Shown here one piece after another: positions 1-9,797 of a stretch of 35,010 nucleotides of DNA. The notes under the pieces were generated by a model. It saw only the letters and a list, made by a program, of their open reading frames with translations. It ran no database searches and was not told the origin of the DNA. Where the stretch lies: IMG/VR virus record IMGVR_UViG_3300030098_003204, positions 1-35,010 of that record. The stretch is one strand, 5' to 3'. Position 1 is the first letter of the stretch; the number at the start of each line of letters is the position of its first letter. The DNA is from a virus. The translations under genes were made by a program, and so were the position numbers.

Positions 1-90
1 CCGCCCAAAATTTGCTCCGCGGCAGAGGCGATTTCCCCCGCGCATCCGACGTCACAAACACGCGCGAAGGCGATCTTCTCGCGGCTGCCA
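1..90. repeat. Terminal direct repeat (left copy), circular-genome join
   Basis: Bases 1-90 are the same as bases 34921-35010 except for one position, C78 here against G34998 there. The repeat sits inside a reading frame that continues without a break from the right end into the left end. This is the pattern of a circular or circularly permuted genome linearised with a short overlap, giving a unit of about 34,920 bp. The mismatch changes a Leu codon to Val, so it may be a real polymorphism between genome copies or an assembly error. Confidence 0.93.
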
Positions 91-629
91 GCGTTGACAA
101 ATTAACATACGAAATGTTGGACGACGCTCGCGCCAAAAGGCACGTTACCTTTGGCTTTTACCGCGAGATGGTAGCCAACCTCGAAACTGAATTTAACGAG
201 GCAACAAAGGCTGGAATACAAATTTTCAGGGATACCTTTAAGTACAGCGAATACGCAGACAAGGGGGAATTGTCGGACATTTCGCGGCAAGCGTTCAACA
301 AGGCAGCGCTGCAATTTAGGAAGTGGACTGAAGAAAACCGAAAAGCGCCGCGCGCTCTCATTTTGGAAACTGCGCGTGATATAGCACAAGGCAGCGTGGG
401 CAAATTTGAGGAGGTAATACGCAAGCAGCGAATGGCGGTTATCCGCGCAACGTATAAAAATTTGAGCGGCCCGGCAAAGAAAGGCATACCAGAACTCACG
501 GATACAAATTTTGACGCTTTCAAACAAGCCGTCGAAAAGGCCGCGGCAGCCCCCCACAGCAACAATATGTTGGTGAAGCGCTTGCTAAAGGCGGTCACCC
601 AAGAACTCGCAATTCGGGCGTTTGACTGA
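1..629 (+). CDS. Internal virion/ejection protein, 3' part (continues from 33939)
   Basis: This is the C-terminal part of a gene that begins at 33939 and crosses the genome join; joined, it encodes about 536 residues. The frame is open from the first bases of the window, so the TTG at 12 is not a real start. The protein is rich in Ala, Lys, Glu and Gln, mostly predicted helix, with no enzyme motif that I recognise. It lies between a gp14-like protein and two very large proteins, which is where T7-like phages encode the gp15/gp16 internal core. I infer a DNA-ejection or internal virion role from position and composition. The stop codon overlaps the next ATG by one base (TGATG), suggesting coupled translation. 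Confidence 0.8.
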   Translation, partial: AQNLLRGRGDFPRASDVTNTREGDLLAAASVDKLTYEMLDDARAKRHVTFGFYREMVANLETEFNEATKAGIQIFRDTFKYSEYADKGELSDISRQAFNKAALQFRKWTEENRKAPRALILETARDIAQGSVGKFEEVIRKQRMAVIRATYKNLSGPAKKGIPELTDTNFDAFKQAVEKAAAAPHSNNMLVKRLLKAVTQELAIRAFD

Positions 630-3277
630 TGACTGTCGGTGAATTTGCCACGCCGGGCAGCATCGATGACAACCTCGATGCCTACGAAAACGCTGAAATG
701 GTTTCGCAGCTAGACTTCTCGCACCTCACTGCAGACGACTTCGCTGAAATCCAGATCGACGATGAAGATGGCGCAGCCTACGGCATGGTGCAGGGGGTGC
801 CGGTTGCTATTAACACGCACCCCCCTGCCGCGCCACAGCCAGCCGCGCCCTCTGACCCAGGCTACGACGAGGTCGGGCGTGACATAGCGCGCGGCGCGCT
901 GACAGGCCAGCGCGACGCTGGCGAGGGCTTTATTCAAACGCTGGCGATGCTTGCGGGTGCGCCGGTCGATCTAGCGATTGAAAACGAAAAACTACGCGAG
1001 GCGAGAAGACAGGAACTGGCCCAGCGTGCTGCCCAGCCTGATGCTTCACTTGATACACGCCTTGCCAGCGCTATCGCCGAATTTGGTAGTTATATTCCTA
1101 ACCCGATTGCCGCAGTCTCTAAGGGAATAGAGGAAGGCCTGAGATATTTTGGTTTAGACTCTGGCAGCCCTCCTGGCGGCAGCGAAAGCATCCGCCACGC
1201 ACTCTCGGCTGTGGTCAATTTTGGCAACAGTCTGATCCCCGATGAAGCGATAGCTGCAGGCGAAAGTTTTGCAGCCGAAAAACCGCAAAGCCCAATCATC
1301 CAAAGTATTGTCAACGAGATCACCAAGTTTGGCATACAGGCAGTTTCGCCTGCGATGTATCTGCGGGCCTTTACGGTCGCGACACCGTTTGCCCGCAGCG
1401 TCGCCTGGAGCGGCATCGCCGATTTTATTAACGCCCAGCCCGATGATGAATCGGCGATAGCAACGCTGGCACAATTTATTTCGGGTGCCGAGGAAGAAGA
1501 CCGCAGTGCGTTTGCCAACGCAGCGCTGACGGTTTTACAGCGCAACAGCGACGACCCCAAATTCATTAACAAGGCGCGCGTCGCCCTCGACGCCATGGTT
1601 ATCGGCGGCGCGATTGAGAAGAGCCTAGAGGGTGCCGGGTATGTTGTGCGCGCCGTCAAATCAGGCGCACTGCGGCAAGCCATTGTCGATGCAGGCGCGG
1701 GTGCTGACAGGCGCCTGGGCGGCATGCGTGACACGTTGTCGGCCAACCCGATTGGTGTAGCCGGTGATCTGGCGTTGTCGGCGGCTGGTAAGCTGGCGTT
1801 AAAGATGGCGCCTGAAGGCAGTCGCGGGCATAAAATGCCGCACAATTTATTAGTAGAGGGGTCTGGTGAGAAGGCGGTCACGCCAGTAACTCAAGCCTTT
1901 AATGTTAACAACAAGGCGGCAAATTTTGCGGCTATTGATCAGCTAAAACAAGCCAACCCAGATGCGCTCAAATCTCCAGAAAACTGGTTGAAAATGGAAG
2001 CTGAAGCGTTCGGCGGGCAGTACCTGCCGGTGCCGCCGATGCAAGCTATTAATTACGCCAACGACCCAGCGCGCATGGCAGAAAAACTTCGGAACCTTTC
2101 GCCAGAAATGAAAGCTGGCGTAGACGAGGGTTTTAAAAATGTGCAGGCGATTAAGGCGCTGTACGATACTGGTGCCGCTGATGAAGAGATGACGGCAAAT
2201 CTTTTTGTGTGGGGTATTTTGTCGCGCGGCGCTGGGCCGGTCCAACAGGAAAGCGCGTACATCGACATCATTACGGACGCTGCGCCTCTAATTAAAAAGG
2301 TGCTGGACGGCACGTTTGATGACGCTGCGCGTAAAACCTGGGAAAAGGACATGCGCAAGTTGTTGCCGCCCGGTAGCCCTGCGCGACAGGTAACGATGAA
2401 TGTGAACGCTGCCGGTAAACTGTTACAGGCGTTATCGGTAATACCCGAAGGGAGCGACGCAACCGTGCTGCGTAGTGTCCATGACATGATTGGCGACCCC
2501 AATGCATCGGCAGCATCTATTAGGCGTAAATTTATGGAGTTAACTGATAAGGCAGGCATAGATAATAAGGTTGTAAGTTTTATTCTTTTGGTTGCCGGTC
2601 GAGATGACGTGCTGGTCATGGATAGGATTCAAAGTCGCCACCTGTGGGATGATGGCAGATTTGAAGGTGCTAATATTTATGACGGGTTTGTGAAAGAAGG
2701 CACCACTGCGGCAGAAGGCTTGCATGGAATTATGCGTGGCCCGCGAGGTCTGTTGATAACGGAAGCTCTGGAAGACGGTTTGCGAGGTAATGTCGCTGAA
2801 GCCTATAGAATGGTTGGCAGGGAACAAGACGCAAGTCTCGGAAGGTTTCACTGGGAAACTTGGGTCATCGACGGCGAACAGGTTGTTGACCATAGCACCC
2901 TACAAGCTGTCGCTACAAAAGATGTCATTGGTCAGGGAGTGACAGAAGGCAAACCGGGCACCTTTAGCAGCGGCGCAAGATATATGCGCGGTTCCGCTGG
3001 GCCGGTTGTAAAATACCCTTTGTCTGATGGTTCATCTGTTTATATGAAACCGGAAACGCAAAAGAAATTCGAAGCCTTTATAAAAAGGGAAAAGAACGGT
3101 ATAATCCCGAAAGGTTTCAAGGTTACGGAACGTAAGGATATCCCTTGGTATGAGCGACCAGAAGTTGACAGAAACGCCCTCGATGCAGCCGCGCGAAAAT
3201 TCGCCGACGCCGACGCCGATGGAGCAACTAAAGCAGGCGCTGCGGAATCTGGAAAAGGCGCCGACACCGCTAAGTGA
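629..3277 (+). CDS. Large internal virion / DNA-ejection protein (882 aa)
   Basis: The product is 882 residues with no obvious signal peptide. It has an acidic N-terminus, a helical Ala-rich middle, and a more globular part at about 650-780 holding aromatic-rich segments such as SRHLWDDG and RFHWETWVIDG. The last 40 residues are Ala/Lys/Asp-rich and look disordered. It lies between the gp15-like gene and a 1064-residue protein in the block where T7-like phages encode ejected internal proteins. I recognise no lysozyme or transglycosylase active site. The internal-virion call rests on position, length and composition. The ATG at 629 overlaps the previous stop; the gene ends shortly before a strong terminator at 3314-3337. 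Confidence 0.65.
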   Translation: MTVGEFATPGSIDDNLDAYENAEMVSQLDFSHLTADDFAEIQIDDEDGAAYGMVQGVPVAINTHPPAAPQPAAPSDPGYDEVGRDIARGALTGQRDAGEGFIQTLAMLAGAPVDLAIENEKLREARRQELAQRAAQPDASLDTRLASAIAEFGSYIPNPIAAVSKGIEEGLRYFGLDSGSPPGGSESIRHALSAVVNFGNSLIPDEAIAAGESFAAEKPQSPIIQSIVNEITKFGIQAVSPAMYLRAFTVATPFARSVAWSGIADFINAQPDDESAIATLAQFISGAEEEDRSAFANAALTVLQRNSDDPKFINKARVALDAMVIGGAIEKSLEGAGYVVRAVKSGALRQAIVDAGAGADRRLGGMRDTLSANPIGVAGDLALSAAGKLALKMAPEGSRGHKMPHNLLVEGSGEKAVTPVTQAFNVNNKAANFAAIDQLKQANPDALKSPENWLKMEAEAFGGQYLPVPPMQAINYANDPARMAEKLRNLSPEMKAGVDEGFKNVQAIKALYDTGAADEEMTANLFVWGILSRGAGPVQQESAYIDIITDAAPLIKKVLDGTFDDAARKTWEKDMRKLLPPGSPARQVTMNVNAAGKLLQALSVIPEGSDATVLRSVHDMIGDPNASAASIRRKFMELTDKAGIDNKVVSFILLVAGRDDVLVMDRIQSRHLWDDGRFEGANIYDGFVKEGTTAAEGLHGIMRGPRGLLITEALEDGLRGNVAEAYRMVGREQDASLGRFHWETWVIDGEQVVDHSTLQAVATKDVIGQGVTEGKPGTFSSGARYMRGSAGPVVKYPLSDGSSVYMKPETQKKFEAFIKREKNGIIPKGFKVTERKDIPWYERPEVDRNALDAAARKFADADADGATKAGAAESGKGADTAK

Positions 3278-3311
3278 TGTAGAAAAATAAACCAACACCA
3301 CTGGTTCATTT

Positions 3312-3337
3312 AAGGCGCCTTTCGGCGCCTTTTTTTA
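3312..3337 (+). terminator. Rho-independent terminator between ejection genes
   Basis: A GGCGCC stem (3314-3319), TTTC loop and matching GGCGCC (3324-3329) are followed by eight T residues. It lies in the 71-bp gap between the 882-residue and 1064-residue protein genes, inside the late block. It probably trims or attenuates late transcription, lowering expression of the downstream large protein unless there is read-through or a promoter in the gap. Confidence 0.88.
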
Positions 3338-3348
3338 TGGAATAACGC

Positions 3349-6300
3349 ATGGCAATCGACGACAGAGCCGCCGCGGCATCGCAGGCGGGCAGCACCCTTG
3401 TGCCTGACGAAGGTGTTCAGGTTGCTGGCAAGGGCAACGTAATATTTGAGATATTGAAAGCCTTAGGCGCCCAGCCGTCACGCGTGCGCACTACCCCCCG
3501 CGACGAACTGGTTGACCCCGACCAGGGTCGCATCCCCACAGCGTCCGAGGAGCGCCTTTTAAAGCCTGGAGAGTATCAGGCACGGCAGCAGCAGCAGGCG
3601 CCGCAGATGCTGTCGAAGGAAGGCCTGCAGCGTTTCGAGGAAGCAGGTTATAGCGCTACCGATGCGATCACCCCGCCGCCAACGGCGCAGGCGATTGACG
3701 CGCTCGACGCTGACCCGATGGCTGATACTGTCGCAGGGGCGCGGCAAAACCTGCAATACGCAGACCCAGCGGATATGTCGGTGCGGCCCGGCAAAACAGA
3801 CGCTGGCGCGGCAGACGAAGTGGATGCGCTGGGCGCCGCGAAAGCCGTCGAAGAAGAGAAGGTCAGTAATTTTGTTAACGCTGGCGCGGATGGTCTTGAT
3901 TTTAACTTCGGCAACCTTGAAACCGGCGACGATGTAAGGGCGATGATTAATGAGGTCAGCGAAATCTACGCTGACCCCATCACGGCGGCGAAGCGCGGCG
4001 TCGTCACGCAGCAGGAAACGCTGGCGGAAGCCGAGCAAATGCTTGCCGACGAGATGGGCTTCACGCGCCAGTTGCTCAAGCGCAAGCGCGGTGTGCCGTT
4101 TAACGCAGCCGAGGCCACAGCGTCGCGCATCGTCATGGTGCGGTCGATTGAGCGGCTGACCGATATGGCGCAGCAAATAAAAAACGGCGAGCGGTCGCCC
4201 GCATTTTTAGTGGCGTTTCGTCGGCAGATGTCAATCCACGCTGGCATCCAAATGCAGGTCAAGGGCATGCAGACGGAAATTGCGCGCGCCATGAACGCAT
4301 TCAACATCCCGGTCGGCGCACGCAACCCTGAAGCAATTGCCGACATGGCCGACTTAATGCTGCGCGAAACCGGCGGCGCACGCGAAGCGGTGAAGCTGGC
4401 GAAGGGTTTTCTCGATATTCAAAACCGCGAGGGCAAGGGCGCGGCGCACAAATTTGTGTTTGGCACCTATTTAAGCAAAGCCAACGGCGTCTTCAGCGAG
4501 TTCTACGTTAACGGACTTTTGAGTTGGACATATACGCACCTCAAAAACCTGTTAGCGACGCCCGCGTTTATGATGTATCAGACCGTGGAAGAGGTGATCG
4601 CCGGTTTGTACGGCGGCGTCGAAAGAGGCATTGGCAGAGCGCTTGGCGTGAAGCCTGAAGGCCTTACACGCGCGGGCTTCGGCAACACCGCAGACGGCGT
4701 TTATTCGGGTCAGGCGCTGGCCCGGCTGTTTGGTTGGTCGCGTGCCAGCAAAGAAGCGTGGATCACCGCAGCCGAAACATGGCGCACCGAAGTTGCCGCG
4801 GACTCGCTGACAAAAATTGAGACAGCGCAGCTACGCGCAATCGATGCTGAAAACCTGAACATTAGCGGTAAGGCAGGCCAATTTATCGATAAGCTGGGTC
4901 GCGCGATCCGCATCCCAGGCCGCGCCTTGATGGCGGCTGATGATTTCTGGCGCGTCTACGCGCAACGTGGCGAACTCAACGCTGAAGCATATCACCAAGC
5001 TATGACGGCGAAGTCGCTGGGGAAAAGCGACCAGGAAGCGCTCGACAACTTTGCGATGTCGTTGCTGGACCCGCGGTCTTACGCCAACCAGCTTGACGCG
5101 GCTGCGCGGTACAATGCGCTGACAACAGACACTGGGTTCCTGGGCGAGTTAACTGCCGGTTTCCAAAGTATCCCAGTGATTGGGCGGCTGATGCTGCCGT
5201 TTTCAAAAGTGCCCATAAACAGCGTGCTTCGCGTCATGGAGCGCTTTGCGCCGACGACCGGAATATTCAAAGACCCGGTAAAGCGTCAGAAGGCTATGGC
5301 GCGCGTCACGCTGGCCTGGGGCGCGGTGTACACGCTCTCCGAATACGCATACGACGGCAGGATCACCGGCAGCATGCCAGCAGACCAACGGCAGCGGGAC
5401 ATGCTCCCCCCTGGCTGGCGACCGTACAGCATAGTGTTCCGCGGCGACAATTGGCCGACCGACGCTGACGGCGATGACCTGCCTATTTTTGACCCGCGTA
5501 CCGGCGCTCCGAATGGCCCGCTGACATATGTCAGCTACGCGGGCCTGGAGCCTGTCGGCGCGATCCTGGGCATCGTGGCAAGCACGGCAGAGCGCATGCG
5601 CCGCAGCAACGACCCGCAATTATCAATTAGCCACGCCAGCGCCGCCATCGCGGCGTCGGCTGATTATTTTACGGACATGCCGATGATCAAGGTCATCGGC
5701 GACCTTATAAAAGCTTTCGATAAACATGATCTGACCGGCGTTATGTCAGGGCCGTTGCGCGGCTTTATGCCTTACAGCGCGGCGGTCAGGGCGGTCGAGC
5801 GCGCCGTCGATCCGACAGTGCGAAAGCCGTCGGGCCAGCCCGAATACTACACGCTGGCTGACGTGCAAAATAAAGATGTGGTGCCGTACCGCGACCTTGG
5901 CAACGGGCAGTCTGAACCGCGATACGAGTTATTCGGTCAAATCAAAGGCGGCATGGGGGCGACGGTTAGAGACTCGCTGCAAAAGTACGAAAGCATGCTG
6001 ACCGACCGCGTACTTTTCGGCGGTGCCGACGACGACACCAGCGCGGTCAAATACGATGTGTTTGGCGAAGTGCGCGAGGCCAATGTGCGGTTCGACGTGA
6101 ACCCGGTGCTGGCGATGCACAACATGATCATCCCGTTCAATGTGCGGCACGGGAAACAAATGACCGACGCGCAATTTGAACAGATTAGGCTTAAAGGTCC
6201 GCTGCGCGACACCAAACGAAAAGAGCAAGGTTTCGGTTTTAGCGAGGCCTTCCGGTCGCACTGGACGCGCGCGGCAAAGCGCGAGGTCTACATAGTCAAC

Positions 6301-6543
6301 GACAACACTAAAGAGCCTGAAAGATTCAATGACGCGCTTAACGCTTTAATCGCGTCGCTCGAATACGGCGGCATGACCGACAAGGAGCAGTTCGACGCGA
6401 TCCGCGATCTTGAAGACGAATACTTTGACGCGGGCCTGGAGATGACGCTGAGCATGCCGCAGTACGCAGATGTGCGTGTTGCTTACGAAAATTATTTAGA
6501 TGTTAAGGCCATGTTTAAGGAAGAAGGAAGGCTGCGCCGATGA
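3349..6543 (+). CDS. Very large internal virion protein (1064 aa), gp16-like position
   Basis: The product is 1064 residues and is the largest protein in the window. The first 170 residues are Pro/Ala/Gln/Asp-rich and low in complexity. The middle holds long amphipathic helices with hydrophobic patches near 390-440 (around FSEFYVNGLLSWTY) and 590-660, then a globular C-terminal third. Size, helical character and position just before the tail fibre match the membrane-spanning ejection protein of T7-like phages (gp16 position), but I see no transglycosylase motif, so function is inferred. The ATG at 3349 lies 12 bases after the terminator T-run. Its stop overlaps the tail-fibre start as ATGA. 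Confidence 0.65.
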   Translation: MAIDDRAAAASQAGSTLVPDEGVQVAGKGNVIFEILKALGAQPSRVRTTPRDELVDPDQGRIPTASEERLLKPGEYQARQQQQAPQMLSKEGLQRFEEAGYSATDAITPPPTAQAIDALDADPMADTVAGARQNLQYADPADMSVRPGKTDAGAADEVDALGAAKAVEEEKVSNFVNAGADGLDFNFGNLETGDDVRAMINEVSEIYADPITAAKRGVVTQQETLAEAEQMLADEMGFTRQLLKRKRGVPFNAAEATASRIVMVRSIERLTDMAQQIKNGERSPAFLVAFRRQMSIHAGIQMQVKGMQTEIARAMNAFNIPVGARNPEAIADMADLMLRETGGAREAVKLAKGFLDIQNREGKGAAHKFVFGTYLSKANGVFSEFYVNGLLSWTYTHLKNLLATPAFMMYQTVEEVIAGLYGGVERGIGRALGVKPEGLTRAGFGNTADGVYSGQALARLFGWSRASKEAWITAAETWRTEVAADSLTKIETAQLRAIDAENLNISGKAGQFIDKLGRAIRIPGRALMAADDFWRVYAQRGELNAEAYHQAMTAKSLGKSDQEALDNFAMSLLDPRSYANQLDAAARYNALTTDTGFLGELTAGFQSIPVIGRLMLPFSKVPINSVLRVMERFAPTTGIFKDPVKRQKAMARVTLAWGAVYTLSEYAYDGRITGSMPADQRQRDMLPPGWRPYSIVFRGDNWPTDADGDDLPIFDPRTGAPNGPLTYVSYAGLEPVGAILGIVASTAERMRRSNDPQLSISHASAAIAASADYFTDMPMIKVIGDLIKAFDKHDLTGVMSGPLRGFMPYSAAVRAVERAVDPTVRKPSGQPEYYTLADVQNKDVVPYRDLGNGQSEPRYELFGQIKGGMGATVRDSLQKYESMLTDRVLFGGADDDTSAVKYDVFGEVREANVRFDVNPVLAMHNMIIPFNVRHGKQMTDAQFEQIRLKGPLRDTKRKEQGFGFSEAFRSHWTRAAKREVYIVNDNTKEPERFNDALNALIASLEYGGMTDKEQFDAIRDLEDEYFDAGLEMTLSMPQYADVRVAYENYLDVKAMFKEEGRLRR

Positions 6544-9446
6544 CGATCTCATCAACAGTTACCAAGGTCAGTTTTGCCGGAAACGGTAGCACAACCGTTT
6601 TCGCCTACTCGTTTAAAATTTTCGCGGCGACTGATCTTGAGGTGATTGTCAGGACCGACGCGACCGGGGCTGAAAGCGTGCAGACGCTTACCACGCACTA
6701 CAGCGTCAGCGGCGCGGGCAACGCGAGCGGCGGCAATGTGACCTTCGGAAGCGCGCCAGCGTCTGGCACGACTGTCGTTATCCGCCGAGTGGTGCCAATC
6801 ACGCAAGGCACCGATTACGTGGAAAACGATTCCTTCGGCGCAGAAAGCCACGAGGACGCGCTCGACCGGCTAACTGTAATTGCGCAGCAGCAGCAGGAGG
6901 AACTTGACCGCGCCATCACAGCCCCAACGACTGACGCGTCACCGTCGCTGGAGTTGCCGAGTTCGACAGCTCGCGCCACCCGTCTGATGGCGTTCGACAG
7001 CGATGGCGACGTGACGACGGTCGCCACAGACAGCCTCAGTTTAGCGACCCTCCAGAGCTTTACCGACTACCGTATTTCGACGTTCACGGGAAACGGATCG
7101 ACGGCGTCGTTCACGCTGTCTGCCGAGCCGGGGCAGGAGGGGAACACGCAAGTATTTTTGGACGGTGTGTACCAGAGTAAAAATTCGTACAATCTTGTCG
7201 GCGCGGTTTTAACCTTTGACACCAATATCCCCAGCGGTGTTGCTATCGAAGTTGTGCATGGTCAAGCCGCCGCGACCTATTCTCCCGTCGCCGGGAGCAT
7301 CACGTTTGCTCATCTCGCCGACACGATCGACGAAGACAACATGTCGAGCAATTCGGCGACAAAAATTCCGACGCAGCAGAGCGTCAAGGCGTATGTCGAT
7401 GCGCAGGTCGATGCGGTCGATACGCTGGCTGAGGTGCTAGCGAACGGCAACGGAACCGGCGGCAACGACATCGCTGTTGGGGTAAACGACGACATCACGC
7501 TGGTCGATGGTGCAAACATTATATTTGGCACCGGCGGCGATGGCTTTTCGTTATTCCACAATGGCTCAGACAGCTACATAACCGAGACGGGAACTGGTAC
7601 GGGGAACCTCTTTATCCTCGCCACGGATTTGACGCTCGGGGACAAAGGAAACCAACACCACTACGCTCATTTTATTTCAGGCGGCGAAGCAAAGCTGTAT
7701 TACGACAATGGGTTGTCATTTGAGACGACCAGCGGCGGCGGTAAAGTTTATGGCGACTTACAGATCACTGGGGGCGACATTGAGCTTGGCAGCAGCAACG
7801 ATACGACCATCTCGCGCGCGTCCGCTGGCGTTGTAACCATCGAAGGGCAGACTGTTCGCACTGGCACTGTTGGAATCTCGGACGGCGGAACCGGCGCGAC
7901 GACTGCGGCTGCGGCAGCAAGTGCGCTCGGTGTTGGCACGGAGGACAGTCCTACCTTTACTGGTTTGACGACGACCGGGAACGCAACGCTTGGAGACGCA
8001 GCCGGAGACGTAAACCGCAGCGTCGGAGGCTTGGCGGCGCAAGGCACGGGTTTGCCAAGCGCAGGCGCTGGCGTTGAAATGGGGTTCGGCTTGGTCAGCG
8101 GCGAAGCTCACGTGCAGGCGTTTGACCGAGACGGGAGCGCGTGGGAAGAATTGCGGTTGCGCGGTTCTCAAATTAGTTGGGACATCGCGGGCAATGAAGG
8201 GATGCGGCTGGACAGCGCAGGGCGGCTCGGCGTTGGCGATAGCTCCCCCAACACAACCGCGAAGATGACGGTTACCGGGTCCGATGGTGCCGCCGGTTCT
8301 CTTAACTATGTCATGTGTGTTCGCAACAGCGATGCCTATAGCACCACGCCTGCGGGCGGCATCCTTTTCCAGAATAAATATAATTCTAGCGGGAGTTATG
8401 CTGATGCTGGTGGGATTGAGGTATTCAAAGAAAATGCAACTGATGGTCAATATGGATTTGGGTTAGGCCTGCACACTCGCGCAAACGGCGCTGCGGTTAC
8501 GGAAAAGGTTCGCATTGACCCGTCTGGCAACCTCATTGTGCAGCCAAGCAGCACAAGTCAGACCATCAGCGTTGAAGCGTCGGGGGGCGGCGCGAAAATA
8601 GAGATGAAGGCGAGCGGCGGCACGCTCACGACAATCGGCAGCACCAATAATGTGCCAACGGCCATCCAAGCGAACAGCGGCGAAGCGATTAGGGTGTTAA
8701 CCGATCAAAAGGTAGGAATTGGCACGTCGTCTGCAGCGACCAGAACTCATCTGGATGGCGACGCGAACACAATTCTGCGCATCGACTCACAGAACACTGC
8801 CAGCACGGCTGGCACTGTGATGGGCGAAATACGGCTGAACGGCAAATACCACACGGGCAGTGCGCTCCACACCAGCTACGCTGCGAGCGTGATAAAAAAC
8901 GTTAAAGATTCCGCCGACGGCACTGGCGGGTCAGCCTTGACTCTCTCCACCTCACAGAACGGCGGGTCTGGCATAAGTGAGAAGCTGCGGATCACAAAAG
9001 CGGGCATCGTTAGGCCCGGCGCAGACAACAGTCAGAGCCTTGGCGACGCCTCCTATCGTTGGTCTGAAGTGTTCGCGGGTAACGGCACGATCAACACCAG
9101 TGACGAACGCGAGAAAACCGAGATCGCTGCCCTTGATGAGGTGGAACAGCGTGTTGCTGTTGCGCTCAAAGGGCTAGTTAAAAAGTACCGATTCAAGGAT
9201 GCGGTCGCAGCCAAAGGCGACGCAGCGCGCATCCATGTCGGCGTCATCGCGCAGGAAGTTGTCGCCGCGTTTTCGAATGAAGGTCTTGACGCTACGCGAT
9301 ACGCGCTTCTCTGTCACGACGAGTGGGAAGCTGTCGAAGCGAAGGTAAACGACGACGGCGAAGTGGTGACACCGGCTCTCGAAGCGGGTGACCGCTATGG
9401 CATCAGGTACGACGAACTACTCGCTTTCATAATTTCAGCCGTGTGA
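6540..9446 (+). CDS. T7-type tail fibre protein with C-terminal S74 chaperone
   Basis: The product is 968 residues. Residues 1 to about 130 match the T7 tail-fibre N-terminal domain, which attaches the fibre to the tail: a beta-rich segment containing NGSTTVFAYSFKIF and later YVENDSFGAESHEDALDRL, then a helical QQQQEELDRA stretch. The central 600 residues are Gly/Ser/Thr-rich and suggest a trimeric beta shaft. Residues from about 851 look like a peptidase S74 intramolecular chaperone, starting at the NTSDEREKTEI motif whose Ser is the usual self-cleavage nucleophile, and containing HVGVIAQEV. The chaperone trimerises the fibre and then cuts itself off. The start overlaps the previous stop (ATGA). 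Confidence 0.9.
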   Translation: MTISSTVTKVSFAGNGSTTVFAYSFKIFAATDLEVIVRTDATGAESVQTLTTHYSVSGAGNASGGNVTFGSAPASGTTVVIRRVVPITQGTDYVENDSFGAESHEDALDRLTVIAQQQQEELDRAITAPTTDASPSLELPSSTARATRLMAFDSDGDVTTVATDSLSLATLQSFTDYRISTFTGNGSTASFTLSAEPGQEGNTQVFLDGVYQSKNSYNLVGAVLTFDTNIPSGVAIEVVHGQAAATYSPVAGSITFAHLADTIDEDNMSSNSATKIPTQQSVKAYVDAQVDAVDTLAEVLANGNGTGGNDIAVGVNDDITLVDGANIIFGTGGDGFSLFHNGSDSYITETGTGTGNLFILATDLTLGDKGNQHHYAHFISGGEAKLYYDNGLSFETTSGGGKVYGDLQITGGDIELGSSNDTTISRASAGVVTIEGQTVRTGTVGISDGGTGATTAAAAASALGVGTEDSPTFTGLTTTGNATLGDAAGDVNRSVGGLAAQGTGLPSAGAGVEMGFGLVSGEAHVQAFDRDGSAWEELRLRGSQISWDIAGNEGMRLDSAGRLGVGDSSPNTTAKMTVTGSDGAAGSLNYVMCVRNSDAYSTTPAGGILFQNKYNSSGSYADAGGIEVFKENATDGQYGFGLGLHTRANGAAVTEKVRIDPSGNLIVQPSSTSQTISVEASGGGAKIEMKASGGTLTTIGSTNNVPTAIQANSGEAIRVLTDQKVGIGTSSAATRTHLDGDANTILRIDSQNTASTAGTVMGEIRLNGKYHTGSALHTSYAASVIKNVKDSADGTGGSALTLSTSQNGGSGISEKLRITKAGIVRPGADNSQSLGDASYRWSEVFAGNGTINTSDEREKTEIAALDEVEQRVAVALKGLVKKYRFKDAVAAKGDAARIHVGVIAQEVVAAFSNEGLDATRYALLCHDEWEAVEAKVNDDGEVVTPALEAGDRYGIRYDELLAFIISAV

Positions 9447-9457
9447 GGGATAAACAC

Positions 9458-9793
9458 ATGACGACTTACAAATGGTCATTCGACTTAAAGGCCGCGACCT
9501 CGCCGGTCGCCGGCAAAACCGACGTTATTAAAGAGATCCATTGGCGACTGACCGCCACTTCCGAGGACAGCCCGCCCATCACGCCCAGTGCATATGGATC
9601 AGTACCTCTGGGCGATCCTGACGACAGTTTCGTTGCATTCAACGACGTTACAAAAGACATGTGCCGCGCGTGGGTTCTTGCGGTTCTCGACAAAACCGAA
9701 GACGAAATCAAGGCCGCGCTTGACCAACAAATCGCAGCTATTAAAACGCCGGCGTTGGCGAGCAAGGTGCCAAGCGGCTGGATACCGGAGTAA
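9458..9793 (+). CDS. Small protein downstream of tail fibre (111 aa), fibre accessory candidate
   Basis: The product is 111 residues, starting with YKWSFDLKAATS and containing EIHWRLTATSEDS, a pattern I associate with small proteins encoded next to phage tail fibres. I chose the ATG at 9458 over the in-frame GTG at 9443 because a GAGGGA ribosome-binding site lies seven bases upstream of it. No signal peptide or membrane helix is visible. It is probably a fibre accessory or assembly protein by position; the biochemical role is unknown. Confidence 0.6.
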   Translation: MTTYKWSFDLKAATSPVAGKTDVIKEIHWRLTATSEDSPPITPSAYGSVPLGDPDDSFVAFNDVTKDMCRAWVLAVLDKTEDEIKAALDQQIAAIKTPALASKVPSGWIPE

Positions 9794-9797
9794 AACA

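Noticed and set aside
1090-1881. Long minus-strand open frame (263 codons) inside the 882-residue gene
   Set aside because: Antisense to a gene with good coding character; composition is Ser/Ala/Pro/Arg-rich, as expected for a shadow frame in GC-rich DNA, and there is no ribosome-binding site.
9588-9797. Longer N-terminus for the second fibre-like protein
   Set aside because: The extra 70 residues are Arg/Lys-rich and overlap the upstream gene; the ATG at 9798 starts the compositionally normal protein.
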